Made by a program: the position numbers and the translations under genes. A stretch of 64,000 nucleotides of DNA, taken from the NCBI GenBank assembly GCA_021845985.1, contig JAJZES010000029.1, positions 122,112 through 186,111 of the forward strand. The letters are read 5' to 3'. This document shows positions 26,158 to 35,509 of the stretch, piece after piece (within the stretch, counting starts at the first letter, position 1; every line of letters starts with the position of its first letter). The DNA comes from Pseudomonadota bacterium. Its GTDB lineage: Bacteria > Pseudomonadota > Alphaproteobacteria > Acetobacterales > Acetobacteraceae. Below the pieces are notes generated by a model. That model had not been told where the DNA came from. It searched no databases and saw nothing but the letters and a program-made list of their open reading frames with translations.

Positions 26158-28527
26158 GTGCCTGACCGCGACCCGACCCAGCGCGACCTGATTGATGGCC
26201 TGTCGCGTATTCCTTTGCGCATGCCGCGCTCCATGCGGGAATTGCTGCACCTGCTGTCGCTGCATCCGCCGGGGCAGGATATTGCGGTGACGCTGGCGCG
26301 TGTTGATGTCCGCGGCGTCACGCCGAGTGATGTGTATCGTCTGGTTCACGGACGCGCGCCCGGCGAGGTTGACGAAGCCATTGCCGGTCACGAATACGAT
26401 GCGCGCCGGCATCTGCGCGATGCGCTGTTGTCGGCCGAGTTCCGCGCGACCTGCCTGCGCCGGCTGCTGTCGGCCTTTGCCGGGCTGCGGCGCGAGGTGT
26501 TCATCCATGTGCCGAAATGTGCCGGCACCGACCTGATTCTGAATGTCGCACCGCAACGGCTGGGGATCGCGCACATGCTGACCCAGCCGGGCTGGCTCTC
26601 GCCGGCGGAGTTGCTGGTGGCAATCGGCGATCTGGTTCGGGCAGCGCCGCTGTACGACGAAATATTCGTCTATGGCCACATCGAATTCGGCGAATATGTC
26701 GATACCTGCGGCGTGCGTCCGGGTGATCGGTTTTTCACCATTGTCCGCGACCCGTTCGAGTTGCTGCTGTCGCAGGCTAATTATGCGGTCAGCCGACTGT
26801 GTCAGGACCCGCAGGGGCACGACCCGGATACGCGCGAGACGCTCGACTGGCTCGGGCTGCCTCACCTTGACGACAGCACGCCCGCTTCATTGAAGGCGTT
26901 GGCGGCGCGCTGCCTGCTCGACCGGCGCATCAGCCAGCCGAACCGCATGACGTTCTTTCTCGCCCGCGAGCAGCCCAGCACCTATGCGATGACGGTCAGA
27001 ACTCTTGTCCCCTATGATTTCGAGATCACCACGGCGGCGCGCTACTCGCGTTGGCTGCGGGAACGCTGGGGGATTGCGTCGCAGACCCAGCACAACAAGA
27101 CGACGGCGTTTCTGTCGCGGCGCGAGGCGCGTCTGCTGTTCGCCGAGCGTCTGGCGCCGTCGATCGCCGAGGACCAGAAGCTGTACGACGTCGTGACCTG
27201 GGCGCTCGATGCATCCGGTGGCGCGTCGGTGACCGGGCTGGAGATCGCCCGCGCTGCGGGTGCGGAGTTGATGGAGGCATTGCCGGCGCGGCTTGCCGCC
27301 GGCCGGCCGCCGCCGGCTGAACCGCTGCTGGCGGCACAGTCGGCAGAGCTTGTGGCGCTCTACCTGGAATCGATCCCGAACGACCTTGTTCCGAGCGATC
27401 GGCGGCTGAATGATGTCGTCATCATCAAACTCGCTGCAGACGGTAACAGCGCGGCATTCAAACGCGACGGCTGGTGGCTGGCCGAAGAGTCGTGGACCTG
27501 GACTGCGGGCGCGCAGGCGCGGCTGTGCCTCGACCGTCCCGCCGTGGCGGGCAGTCATCTGCTGCGCGTGATCGCCGAACCGTTCATTGCCGACGGGCGA
27601 GTGGCAGCCCAGCGCATCAGCATCAGCGTCAACGGCGTCCAGGTTGGGGCGGCCCAGGCGCACGATGTGGCCGTGTTCGATTGCGAGCTGGATTGGTCGC
27701 TGCTGGCAGCCTCGGACACCGTCGATATTGTGCTCGATCTGCCGGATGCCGCGCCGGCAAGCACAGCGCCGGACGGCGATCATCGCATCGTCGCCTTCGC
27801 AGTGCGCGAGGTCCGACTGTTGCGGGTGGGCGAAGCCGGCACCGCGCCAGTGGCCGCATCGGTGGCCGAGCCGGCCATGCCGGCGCCGCCCGAGACGCTG
27901 GCCGAATTGCTGACCGGATTCGAATCGCTCGGTGAGAACTGCGAATTCGGCCTCGTGCAGCGCCGCTGCGGGGCCGAGCCGCTCGGTCTGCTGCGCTTTT
28001 CCAGCACGCCGCTGCCGCCGCTGCTGCGGGCGTTGCGGGCGCGCTTCGTCGGCATGGGGCGGCCGGAGTTCATTGAGGTCGAGCTGGCCGAGAGCGGCAG
28101 CGAATACATGATCTTCGACAAGCGGTTCCAGTTTCGCTACCACGCCTGGGTCAATGTCGGCGAGCAGGACCCCGACGACATCCATGCCCGCGAGACCCGG
28201 CGGCTGCCGTTCCTGATCCGCAAGCTGATCGACGATCTGACCGACGGACACAAGATCTTCGTCTATCACGGCATCGCGCCGCTGGACGAGGCGCAGGCGC
28301 GCGAGCTGCACGCGGCGATCGGCGACTATGGGCCGGGCAAGCTGCTCTGGGTCGAATGCGCCGATGCCGCGCATGCGCCCGGATCGGTGGTCGAGATCGC
28401 GCCGGGGCTGTTGAAGGGGCATATCGACCGCTTCGCGCCGGCCAACGATGCGCATGATCTGTCGCTCGATGGATGGATCGCCCTGTGCCGCGAGGCGGCG
28501 CGCATGGCCGGCGTCAACCGCGCCTGA
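26158..28527 (+). CDS. Multidomain protein with sulfotransferase-like domain and DUF1796-like C-terminus
   Basis: A 789-residue protein with at least four parts. The N-terminal 110 residues include a DUF4214-like helical stretch (HEYDARRHLRDALLSAEFRATCL). A PAPS-sulfotransferase-like domain follows, with FIHVPKCAGTD near residue 117 as the 5'-phosphosulfate loop and IVRDPFELLLSQ near 196 as the 3'-phosphate motif. Residues about 410-560 look beta-rich (DGWWLAEESWTWTAG, RISISVNGVQVG) like a jelly-roll carbohydrate-associated module. The last 200 residues, from FESLGENCEFGLVQRRCG, resemble the DUF1796 papain-like group. There is no signal peptide. The GTG at 26158 has GAGG seven bases upstream; GTG 26152 is the alternative. 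It probably modifies a surface polysaccharide. No close whole-length family is recognised. Confidence 0.65.
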   Translation: MPDRDPTQRDLIDGLSRIPLRMPRSMRELLHLLSLHPPGQDIAVTLARVDVRGVTPSDVYRLVHGRAPGEVDEAIAGHEYDARRHLRDALLSAEFRATCLRRLLSAFAGLRREVFIHVPKCAGTDLILNVAPQRLGIAHMLTQPGWLSPAELLVAIGDLVRAAPLYDEIFVYGHIEFGEYVDTCGVRPGDRFFTIVRDPFELLLSQANYAVSRLCQDPQGHDPDTRETLDWLGLPHLDDSTPASLKALAARCLLDRRISQPNRMTFFLAREQPSTYAMTVRTLVPYDFEITTAARYSRWLRERWGIASQTQHNKTTAFLSRREARLLFAERLAPSIAEDQKLYDVVTWALDASGGASVTGLEIARAAGAELMEALPARLAAGRPPPAEPLLAAQSAELVALYLESIPNDLVPSDRRLNDVVIIKLAADGNSAAFKRDGWWLAEESWTWTAGAQARLCLDRPAVAGSHLLRVIAEPFIADGRVAAQRISISVNGVQVGAAQAHDVAVFDCELDWSLLAASDTVDIVLDLPDAAPASTAPDGDHRIVAFAVREVRLLRVGEAGTAPVAASVAEPAMPAPPETLAELLTGFESLGENCEFGLVQRRCGAEPLGLLRFSSTPLPPLLRALRARFVGMGRPEFIEVELAESGSEYMIFDKRFQFRYHAWVNVGEQDPDDIHARETRRLPFLIRKLIDDLTDGHKIFVYHGIAPLDEAQARELHAAIGDYGPGKLLWVECADAAHAPGSVVEIAPGLLKGHIDRFAPANDAHDLSLDGWIALCREAARMAGVNRA

Positions 28528-28546
28528 TGGGCCGCGCGGCGGGCGT

Positions 28547-29701
28547 TCAGTCGCGCTTGCCGCCGGTCATGCCGCGCGCCACGATCAGCCGCATGATCTC
28601 GTTGGTGCCTTCGAGAATCTGATGCACGCGCAGGTCGCGGACGATTTTTTCGATGCCGTAATCGGCGAGATAGCCGTAGCCGCCATGCAGTTGCAGCGCG
28701 TCGTTGGCGACGGCGAAGCCGGTATCGGTGGCGACGCGCTTGGCCATCGCGCAGAGCCGCGTGGCGTCGGCGGCGCCGGCGTCGAGCGCGGCGGCGGCGC
28801 GCCACAGCAGGCTGCGCGCCGCCTCCAGCTCGGTCGCCATGTCGGCAAGCCTGAACTGCAACGCCTGGAACTCGGCCAGCGTCTGCCCGAAGGCGCTGCG
28901 CTGCTGCAGATAGGCGACGGCCTTGTCGAGCGCCGCCTCGGCACCACCGAGCGAACAGGCGCCGATGTTCAGCCGGCCGCCGTCGAGACCCGCCATGGCG
29001 TAGCGGAACCCGTCGCCCTCCGGGCCAAGCCGGTTGGCCGCCGGAACCCGCGCGCCGGTGAAGATGACCTGCCGGGTCGGCTGGGCGTTCCAGCCCATTT
29101 TCCGTTCATTGGCGCCGAAGCTCAGCCCCGGCGTGTCGCGCGGCAGCAGGAAGGCGGAGATGCCGCGCGGCCCCGGCGCCCCGGTGCGCGCCATGACGAG
29201 GTAGAGATCGACGGCGCCGGCGCCGGAGATGAATTGCTTGGTGCCGTCGAGCACATAGTCATCGCCGTCGCGCCGCGCACGGGTGCGCAGCGCGGAGGCG
29301 TCCGAGCCGCAATGCGGCTCGGTCAGGCAATAGGCGGCGAGCGTGGCCATGCTGCACAGATCGGGCAGGAAGCGCGCCCGCTGGGCCGCATCGCCGAAGC
29401 GATCGACCATCCACGCCACCATGTTGTGGATCGAGATATAGGCGGCAACGGCCGGGCAGCCGGTGGCCAGCGCCTCGAAGATCAGCGCCGCGTCGAGCCG
29501 GCCGAGACCGCTGCCGCCCGATGTCTCGCGCACATAGATCCCGCCGATGCCGAGCGCCGCGGTGGCGCGGATCGTGTCGAGCGGGAAATGCCGGTCGCGG
29601 TCCCAGTCGAGCGCGTGCGGCGCCAGTTGCCCGGCGGCGAAGCCGCGCGCCATGTCGCGGATCGCCACCTGCTCCTCGGACAGCGCGAACGGCCCGTTCA
29701 T
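28547..29701 (-). CDS. Acyl-CoA dehydrogenase, isobutyryl-CoA dehydrogenase-like
   Basis: A 384-residue flavin dehydrogenase. Signatures are [42 protein letters not shown], the [16 protein letters not shown] segment, [36 protein letters not shown]; the Glu of LEGTNE is the position of the catalytic base in the short/branched-chain group. Overall wording resembles isobutyryl-CoA dehydrogenase (valine breakdown). It overlaps prpC by four bases and ends an alr-prpD-prpC-acd operon. Oxidation of isobutyryl-CoA yields methacrylyl-CoA and ultimately propionyl-CoA, the feed for the methylcitrate enzymes upstream, so the association is sensible. Confidence 0.9.
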   Translation of the reverse strand: MNGPFALSEEQVAIRDMARGFAAGQLAPHALDWDRDRHFPLDTIRATAALGIGGIYVRETSGGSGLGRLDAALIFEALATGCPAVAAYISIHNMVAWMVDRFGDAAQRARFLPDLCSMATLAAYCLTEPHCGSDASALRTRARRDGDDYVLDGTKQFISGAGAVDLYLVMARTGAPGPRGISAFLLPRDTPGLSFGANERKMGWNAQPTRQVIFTGARVPAANRLGPEGDGFRYAMAGLDGGRLNIGACSLGGAEAALDKAVAYLQQRSAFGQTLAEFQALQFRLADMATELEAARSLLWRAAAALDAGAADATRLCAMAKRVATDTGFAVANDALQLHGGYGYLADYGIEKIVRDLRVHQILEGTNEIMRLIVARGMTGGKRD

Positions 29702-30843
29702 CGCCCGGCGAGCGGCACGAAGGTCAGGTCTTCCGGTCCGACGTAATTGGCGCTGGGCCGGATGATCTTGTTGTCGATGCGCTGCTCGATGACATGCGCG
29801 CTCCAGCCGGAGGTGCGCGCGATGACGAACAGCGGCGTGAACAGCGCCGTCGGCACGCCCATCATGTGGTAGCTGACCGCGCTGAACCAGTCGAGATTGG
29901 CGAACATGCGCTTCTTCTCATGCATCACCGCCTCGATGCGGGCGGCGATGTCGAACATGCGGGTGCTGCCGGAGGCGAGCGAAAGCCGCCGGGCGACGCG
30001 CTTGATGACCTCGTTGCGCGGATCGGCGATGGTGTACACCGGATGGCCGAAGCCGATGACGACTTCGCGCGCCTCGACCCGGCGGGTGATGTCGGCCTCG
30101 GCCTCGGCGGGGGTGTCGTAGCGCTTCTGGATGTCGAACGCCGCCTCGTTGGCGCCGCCATGTTTGGGGCCGCGCAGCGCGCCGATGCCGCCGGCAATCG
30201 CCGAATACATGTCCGACCCGGTGCCGGCGACGACGCGCGCGGCGAAAGTGGAGGCGTTGAACTCGTGCTCGGCATAGAGGATCAGCGAGGTGTGCATCGC
30301 CTGCACCCACTCGGCCGGCGGCGGCCGGCGGTGCAGCAGGTGCAGGAAATGACCGCCGATGCTGTCGTCGTCGGTTTCCACCTCGATGCGGCGGCCACTG
30401 GTGGCGTAGTGGTGCCAATAGAGCAGCATCGAGCCGAGCGAGGCCATCAGCCGGTCGGCGATGTCGCGCGCGCCGGGATGATTGTGGTCGTCCTTTTCCG
30501 GCAGCATGCAGCCGAGGGCGGAAACCGCGCTGCGCATCACATCCATCGGGTGGGCGGAGGCGGGCAGCGCCTCCAGCACGCTGCGCAGGCCGGCCGGAAT
30601 GCCGCGCAGCGATAGCAGCCTGGTCTTGTAGGCGCGCAGTTCGGCGGCATCGGGCAGCCGGCCATGCACCAGCAGAAAGGCGATCTCCTCGAACTCGCAA
30701 TGTTCGGCGACATCGAGAATGTCGTAGCCGCGGTAATGCAGGTCGTTGCCGGTGCGGCCGACGGTGCAGAGCGCGGTGTTGCCGGCGACGATGCCGGACA
30801 GGGCGACGGATTTTTTCGGCTTGGCCGCGGTGGTCTCGGACAT
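29698..30843 (-). CDS. prpC: 2-Methylcitrate synthase
   Basis: A 381-residue citrate-synthase-fold enzyme of the PrpC type, condensing propionyl-CoA with oxaloacetate. Seen are [20 protein letters not shown] opening ([16 protein letters not shown]), [48 protein letters not shown], the catalytic-His loop [22 protein letters not shown] and a final R-x-x-Y-type [10 protein letters not shown]. The ATG at 30843 (MSETTAAK) has GGAG upstream. It follows prpD by 13 bases and overlaps the acyl-CoA dehydrogenase. prpB is absent here; the ICL/PEPM lyase at 7454 is one candidate to complete the cycle. Confidence 0.93.
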   Translation of the reverse strand: MSETTAAKPKKSVALSGIVAGNTALCTVGRTGNDLHYRGYDILDVAEHCEFEEIAFLLVHGRLPDAAELRAYKTRLLSLRGIPAGLRSVLEALPASAHPMDVMRSAVSALGCMLPEKDDHNHPGARDIADRLMASLGSMLLYWHHYATSGRRIEVETDDDSIGGHFLHLLHRRPPPAEWVQAMHTSLILYAEHEFNASTFAARVVAGTGSDMYSAIAGGIGALRGPKHGGANEAAFDIQKRYDTPAEAEADITRRVEAREVVIGFGHPVYTIADPRNEVIKRVARRLSLASGSTRMFDIAARIEAVMHEKKRMFANLDWFSAVSYHMMGVPTALFTPLFVIARTSGWSAHVIEQRIDNKIIRPSANYVGPEDLTFVPLAGR

Positions 30844-30856
30844 CTCTCTGCTCCCC

Positions 30857-32368
30857 TCAGGCGCGCCAGTCGAACAGACCGGTTCGGCCACGTTCCAGGT
30901 GATCCGCCGGCAGCGCCACGGTCAGCCCGGCAAGCTCGGCGGCGGTGAGCGCCGGCAGGCGCTGCACCAGATCGAGGAAGCGCCGCACCTCCGCCGCATC
31001 GAGCAGACCGTGCGTCAGCGTCTCGAACTTGCGGATGTAGTCCGGCCGCTGCCACGGCGTCGCGCCGAGCGAATGGGCGTTGGCAACCGCCAGTTCGTCG
31101 GCGATCTCGCTGCCGTCGGTCATGCGGATGATGATGCGCCCGCCAAACGCCTTCACCGCCGGATCGTCGGCGTGGTAGCGCGCGGTCCAGCGCTTGTCTT
31201 CGACGGTGCGGATCTTGCGCCACAGCGCCACGGTGTCCGCCCGCCGCGCCCGCTCCGGCGCATAGCTGCGGACATGGTGCCAGGTGCCGTCCTGCAGGGC
31301 GACGGCGACGATGTACATGATCGAATGATCGAGCGTCTCGCGCGAGGCGTCGGGGTCGAACTTTTGCGGGTCGTTGGCGCCGGTGCCGATGACGAAATGC
31401 GTGTGGTGGCTGGTCTCGATCAGGATGTCGGCAACGTCGTCCCAGTTTTTCACCTTGGCGCGCATGCGAAAGGCAAGGTCGATCAGCGCCTGGCTCTGGT
31501 ATTCGGCGCTGTGCTCCTTGGTGTAGGTGTCGAGAATGGCGCGCTTGGCTTCACCGGGGGCGGGCAGCGGGACGTGGTAGAGCGCGTCCTTGCCGTCCAG
31601 CATCCAGGCGATGACGCTGTCCTCACCCTCATAGATCGGGCTGGGCGCGCCCTCGCCGCGCATGGCGCGATCGACCGCCTCCACCGCCAGCTTGCCGGCA
31701 TGCGACGGAGCAAAAGCCTTCCACGAGCTGATCTCGCCCTTGCGGCTCTGCCGCGTCGCCGTGGTGACATGGAGCGCCTGCTGCACCGACTGATAGATGG
31801 TCGGCACATCGAGGCCGAGCAGCGTGCCGATGCCGGCGGCGGCGGAGGGGCCGAGATGCGCGACATGGTCGATCTTGTGTTTGTGCAGGCAGATGGCGCG
31901 CACCAGATCGACCTGGATTTCATAGCCGGTGGCGATGCCGCGCAGCAGGTCCGCGCCCGACCGGCCGCATTGCTGGGCGACCGCCAGCAGCGGCGGGATG
32001 TTGTCGCCGGGGTGGCTGTATTCGGCGGCGAGGAAGGTGTCGTGATAGTCGAGTTCGCGGACCGCGGTGCCGTTGGCCCAGGCGGCCCATTCGGCATGCA
32101 CGCGGATATCGGCCGGGCAGCCGAACACGGTGGCGCCGGCGGCGCGCGGATGGGCCAGCGCCTGGGCGCGCGCGGCGGCAACCGGATGGCGGTTGATCGC
32201 GGCGACGGCAACGGCGGCGTTGTCGATGATGCGGTTGATGATCATCTCGGCCACCGCCGGCGCGACGGCGACCGGATCGGCCGCGACCTCGGCGATCTTC
32301 CAGGCGAGCTGCCCGGCGGCGGGCAGCCGGTCGGCCTCTGGATGAACGCGGACTTGGTGTGTGATCAT
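30857..32368 (-). CDS. prpD: 2-Methylcitrate dehydratase
   Basis: A 503-residue MmgE/PrpD-family dehydratase that removes water from 2-methylcitrate. Family features include [36 protein letters not shown] in its segments, [46 protein letters not shown] and the C-terminal [15 protein letters not shown]. Its ATG overlaps the alanine racemase stop by four bases, and prpC follows after 13 bases. Length matches PrpD proteins rather than the shorter MmgE group. Role: propionate detoxification or use together with PrpC. Confidence 0.93.
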   Translation of the reverse strand: MITHQVRVHPEADRLPAAGQLAWKIAEVAADPVAVAPAVAEMIINRIIDNAAVAVAAINRHPVAAARAQALAHPRAAGATVFGCPADIRVHAEWAAWANGTAVRELDYHDTFLAAEYSHPGDNIPPLLAVAQQCGRSGADLLRGIATGYEIQVDLVRAICLHKHKIDHVAHLGPSAAAGIGTLLGLDVPTIYQSVQQALHVTTATRQSRKGEISSWKAFAPSHAGKLAVEAVDRAMRGEGAPSPIYEGEDSVIAWMLDGKDALYHVPLPAPGEAKRAILDTYTKEHSAEYQSQALIDLAFRMRAKVKNWDDVADILIETSHHTHFVIGTGANDPQKFDPDASRETLDHSIMYIVAVALQDGTWHHVRSYAPERARRADTVALWRKIRTVEDKRWTARYHADDPAVKAFGGRIIIRMTDGSEIADELAVANAHSLGATPWQRPDYIRKFETLTHGLLDAAEVRRFLDLVQRLPALTAAELAGLTVALPADHLERGRTGLFDWRA

Positions 32369-33465
32369 GCTCCACCCTGCTGCGACGTTGGCCGAGTATG
32401 GCCGGTTTCATCGGGCGCCGCGAGGTAGCGGCGGCGGAACCGGCGGCCGAGCGAGGTCAGCACCTCATAGCCGATGGTGCCGGCTGTGGCTGCCACGTCG
32501 TCGATCGTCCAGTCGGGGCCGATCAGCGTCACCATTGTTCCCGGCGCAATCCTGCCCTGCGGCAATGCCGAAACATCCAGGGTGATGCTGTCCATCGACA
32601 CCCGGCCGACCACCGGCAGCCGCACCCCGTCGAGCCACGCCACCCCGCGGTTGGAGGCGCTGCGGCGATAGCCGTCGGCATAGCCGCAGGCGATGGTGGC
32701 GATGCGGGCGGGCGAGGCGGCGCGCCATGTCGCGCCATAGCCGACCGCGGCGCCGGCTTCGATGTCGCGCACCTGGATGACCGGCGCCTCCAGCCGCACC
32801 ACCGGGCGCATCGGGTTGGCGCCGGGCTGCGGCGCGCCGCCGTAAAGAGCGGCGCCCGGCCGCACCAGATCGAAGCGGAACTCCGGCCCGAGAAATATGC
32901 CCGAGGAGGCGGCGAGGCTGGCCGGGATGCCGGGAAAGCGCGCCAGCACGGCGCGGAAGGCGGCGAGCTGAGCGGCATTGGCCGGGTGGTCCGGCGTGTC
33001 GGCGCAGCCCAGATGGCTCATCACCATCGCCGGAGCGACGCCGCCAAGCGCGTCAAGGTCGGCCGGCGGCACGCCGAGCCGGGCCATGCCGGTATCGACC
33101 TGCAGCACCGCCGGCCCGCGCCCGGCCCAGTCGGCGGCCTGCGCCGCGCTGTTCAGCACCGGCAGCAGCCGATCGGCGAGGAAACCCGCCGCGCTGCCGG
33201 GAAGCGGCCCGTGCAGGACATGGATGGCGGGGGCGCCGCCGAGCAGACGGCGCAGCGCCGCCCCTTCGGCCCGGTGGGCGACGAAGAACTGCTGGCAGCC
33301 GGCCCGCGCCAGCGCCGGCGCCACTTCGGCCATGCCGACACCATAGGCATCGGCCTTGACCACCGCGGCACACACCGCCGGCGCCGCGCGCGCCGCCAGC
33401 GCGCGGTAATTGGCGATGATCGCCGCCAGATCGACGGTCAGCACCGCTGCGTCATCCTGCGTCAC
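32365..33465 (-). CDS. alr: Alanine racemase
   Basis: A 366-residue fold-type III PLP racemase making D-alanine for peptidoglycan, or for alanine catabolism. The PLP lysine is Lys37 in VVKADAYG; the opposing catalytic Tyr lies in ACGYADGY, and [12 protein letters not shown] and RPGAALYGG are typical. It starts with GTG at 33465 and ends in a four-base overlap with prpD, so it is first in the propionate operon. That placement is unusual; a link to branched-chain or alanine catabolism is only inference. Complete, with no obvious defects. Confidence 0.92.
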   Translation of the reverse strand: MTQDDAAVLTVDLAAIIANYRALAARAAPAVCAAVVKADAYGVGMAEVAPALARAGCQQFFVAHRAEGAALRRLLGGAPAIHVLHGPLPGSAAGFLADRLLPVLNSAAQAADWAGRGPAVLQVDTGMARLGVPPADLDALGGVAPAMVMSHLGCADTPDHPANAAQLAAFRAVLARFPGIPASLAASSGIFLGPEFRFDLVRPGAALYGGAPQPGANPMRPVVRLEAPVIQVRDIEAGAAVGYGATWRAASPARIATIACGYADGYRRSASNRGVAWLDGVRLPVVGRVSMDSITLDVSALPQGRIAPGTMVTLIGPDWTIDDVAATAGTIGYEVLTSLGRRFRRRYLAAPDETGHTRPTSQQGGA

Positions 33466-33555
33466 CCGTGCCCGCCCCGCTGCTGCGCCTCGCCGCTGCT
33501 AGCACCCGGCCACGCTGCCTGCCTATGCTCGCGCCACCGAACGAAGGGGTGAAGC

Positions 33556-34602
33556 ATGCGTTGGTCGCGGATGGTGACGATGCTGGACGTGCATGCCGAG
33601 GGCGAGATCGGCCGGGTCGCCACCGGCGGCATTGGCCCGATCCCCGGCGCCACCATGCTGGAGAAGATGCGCTACATCAACGAGGTCGATGACAGCATCC
33701 GCCGCTTTGCCGTCTATGAACCGCGCGGCACCGCCACCACCACGGTCAACCTGCTGCTGCCGCCGACCCATCCCGAGGCGGCGGCCGGGTTCATCGTGCT
33801 GCAGGCCGATCGGGCGCACGCCATGTCCGGCTCGAACGCCATGTGCGTCGCCACCGCCCTGCTGGAAACCGGCATGGTGGCGATGCAGGAGCCGACGACG
33901 CGGCTGATGCTGGATACGCCGGCCGGCCTCGTCGGCGTCACCGCGACCTGCCGCGACGGCCGCTGCGAGCGGGTGGCGCTGGACATGGTGCCCTCGTTCG
34001 CCGCCGAACTCGATGTGCGGCTCGATGTGCCCGGCCTTGGCCCGGTGCGCCTGGACGTGGCGTTCGGCGGCGTGTTTTACGCCCTGGTCGATGCGCGGGC
34101 GGCCGGGCTCGCCATCACCCGGCAGAACGCGCGCGGGCTGGTCGAGGCCGGCAGCCTGATCAAGCGCGCGGTCAACGCGCAGGTGCGCGTCGCCCATCCC
34201 GTGCTGCCGGGCATCGACCATGTCAGCTACGTCATGTTCTGCGACCGCGACGACGACGGCCAGGGCAGCGGCGAGCTGCGCCACGCCACCATCGTCCTGC
34301 CCGGCCGCTGCGACCGCTCGCCCTGCGGCACCGGCAGTTCGGCGCGGCTGGCGGTGATGCATGCGCGCGGCGAGGTCGCGGTGGGCGAGACGCTGCGCGC
34401 CCGCTCGGTCATCGACAGCGTCTTCGACATCGGCATCACCGGCACGACGCGGGTTGGCGGCGTGCCGGCGGTGCTGCCGCGCATCGCCGGGCGCGCCTGG
34501 ATTTTCGGCATGCATCAGTGCGGCCTTGACCCGACCGACCCCTATCCGCTGGGGTTCACCCTGTCGGATATGTGGGGACCGGACGTGCATGTCACCGATT
34601 AG
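33556..34602 (+). CDS. Proline racemase superfamily protein, Ser/Cys type (hydroxyproline epimerase-like)
   Basis: A 348-residue member of the proline racemase/4-hydroxyproline epimerase/trans-3-hydroxyproline dehydratase family. The first active-site Cys of classical members is replaced by Ser91 (AMSGSNAMC); the second, Cys257 in DRSPCGTGSSARLA, is present. A Ser/Cys subgroup is established and includes 4-hydroxyproline 2-epimerases. MLDVHAEGEIGRVATGGIGPIPG opens the fold in recognisable pieces. The ATG at 33556 follows AAGGGG. It is divergent from alr, and an EamA exporter gene follows after 75 bases. No hydroxyproline catabolic genes are adjacent, so the substrate stays uncertain. Confidence 0.85.
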   Translation: MRWSRMVTMLDVHAEGEIGRVATGGIGPIPGATMLEKMRYINEVDDSIRRFAVYEPRGTATTTVNLLLPPTHPEAAAGFIVLQADRAHAMSGSNAMCVATALLETGMVAMQEPTTRLMLDTPAGLVGVTATCRDGRCERVALDMVPSFAAELDVRLDVPGLGPVRLDVAFGGVFYALVDARAAGLAITRQNARGLVEAGSLIKRAVNAQVRVAHPVLPGIDHVSYVMFCDRDDDGQGSGELRHATIVLPGRCDRSPCGTGSSARLAVMHARGEVAVGETLRARSVIDSVFDIGITGTTRVGGVPAVLPRIAGRAWIFGMHQCGLDPTDPYPLGFTLSDMWGPDVHVTD

Positions 34603-34677
34603 CGCACCGACCCGGCCGCAAGGTTGCCGATGCGCCGGCGCCGCAGCCTGATGTTGCTGAAAGCGGGCAACTAGGCC

Positions 34678-35505
34678 GTGTCCACCGCGGTCGTGCTGGC
34701 GGTGCTGCTCGGCGCCGCCCTGCATGCAAGCTGGAACGTCGCCATCCGCGCCGGCGCCGACCGGCGGCGCGAGACGGCGATGCTGGCGCTGTGCTCGGCG
34801 CTGCTGTCCGGCGTGGTCCTGGTGATGCTGCCGCTGCCGCGCGGCGTGTGGCTGAACCTTGCCCTGTCGGCGGCGCTGCATGGCGTCTATTTCGTGCTGG
34901 TGGCGGAGGCCTATGCGCGCGGCGGGGTGGCGCTGGCCTATCCGCTGATGCGCGGCGTGGCGCCGATGCTGACCACCTTCGCGGCCTGGGCGCTGCTTGG
35001 CGAGCGGCTGTCGCCGGTGGTGCTGCTCGGCATCGCCGCGATCAGCGTCGGGGTGGCCCTGCTGGCGCGGCACCGGCGAGACGCCAATGAGCGCGCCGCG
35101 GTCGTCATCGCGCTGGCCAATTCCGTGGTCATCGCCGCCTACACGCTCAACGACGCGGTCGGCGCCCGCGCCTCGGCGGCGCCGTTCGGCTACGCGCTGT
35201 GGGTGTTCGTGCTGAGCGCGGTGCCGACGCTGGCATGGCTCGCCCCCGCCACGCTGCGGCGCCTGCCGACGCGCGCCGAAGCGCTGCGCGGCAGCGGCGG
35301 CGCCGCCTGTTCGATCGGCTCCTACGCCCTGGCGCTGTGGGCGATGACGCAGGCGCCGGTGGCGCCGGTATCGGCGCTGCGCGAGACGGCGATGCTGTTC
35401 GGTCTGGTGCTGGCCCGCGTCGTGCTCGGCGAGCGGCCGGGCGTTCGCGGCTGGGCGGCGGCCGGGGCCATCGCCCTCGGCGCCGCGGTGCTGCGGCTGG
35501 CCTAG
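34678..35505 (+). CDS. EamA/DMT-superfamily transporter
   Basis: A 275-residue membrane protein with ten hydrophobic helices in two five-helix EamA repeats. The first repeat ends near LGERLSPVVLLGIAAISVGVALLA and the second near LGERPGVRGWAAAGAIALGAAVL, the usual LxGERxxxxxxxG signature in both halves. It begins at a GTG after a weak ribosome-binding site and stops four bases before the convergent AidB-like gene. DMT exporters move amino acids, nucleotides or metabolites. Proximity to the racemase homologue suggests an amino-acid-like cargo, without proof. Confidence 0.88.
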   Translation: MSTAVVLAVLLGAALHASWNVAIRAGADRRRETAMLALCSALLSGVVLVMLPLPRGVWLNLALSAALHGVYFVLVAEAYARGGVALAYPLMRGVAPMLTTFAAWALLGERLSPVVLLGIAAISVGVALLARHRRDANERAAVVIALANSVVIAAYTLNDAVGARASAAPFGYALWVFVLSAVPTLAWLAPATLRRLPTRAEALRGSGGAACSIGSYALALWAMTQAPVAPVSALRETAMLFGLVLARVVLGERPGVRGWAAAGAIALGAAVLRLA

Positions 35506-35509
35506 CCGG

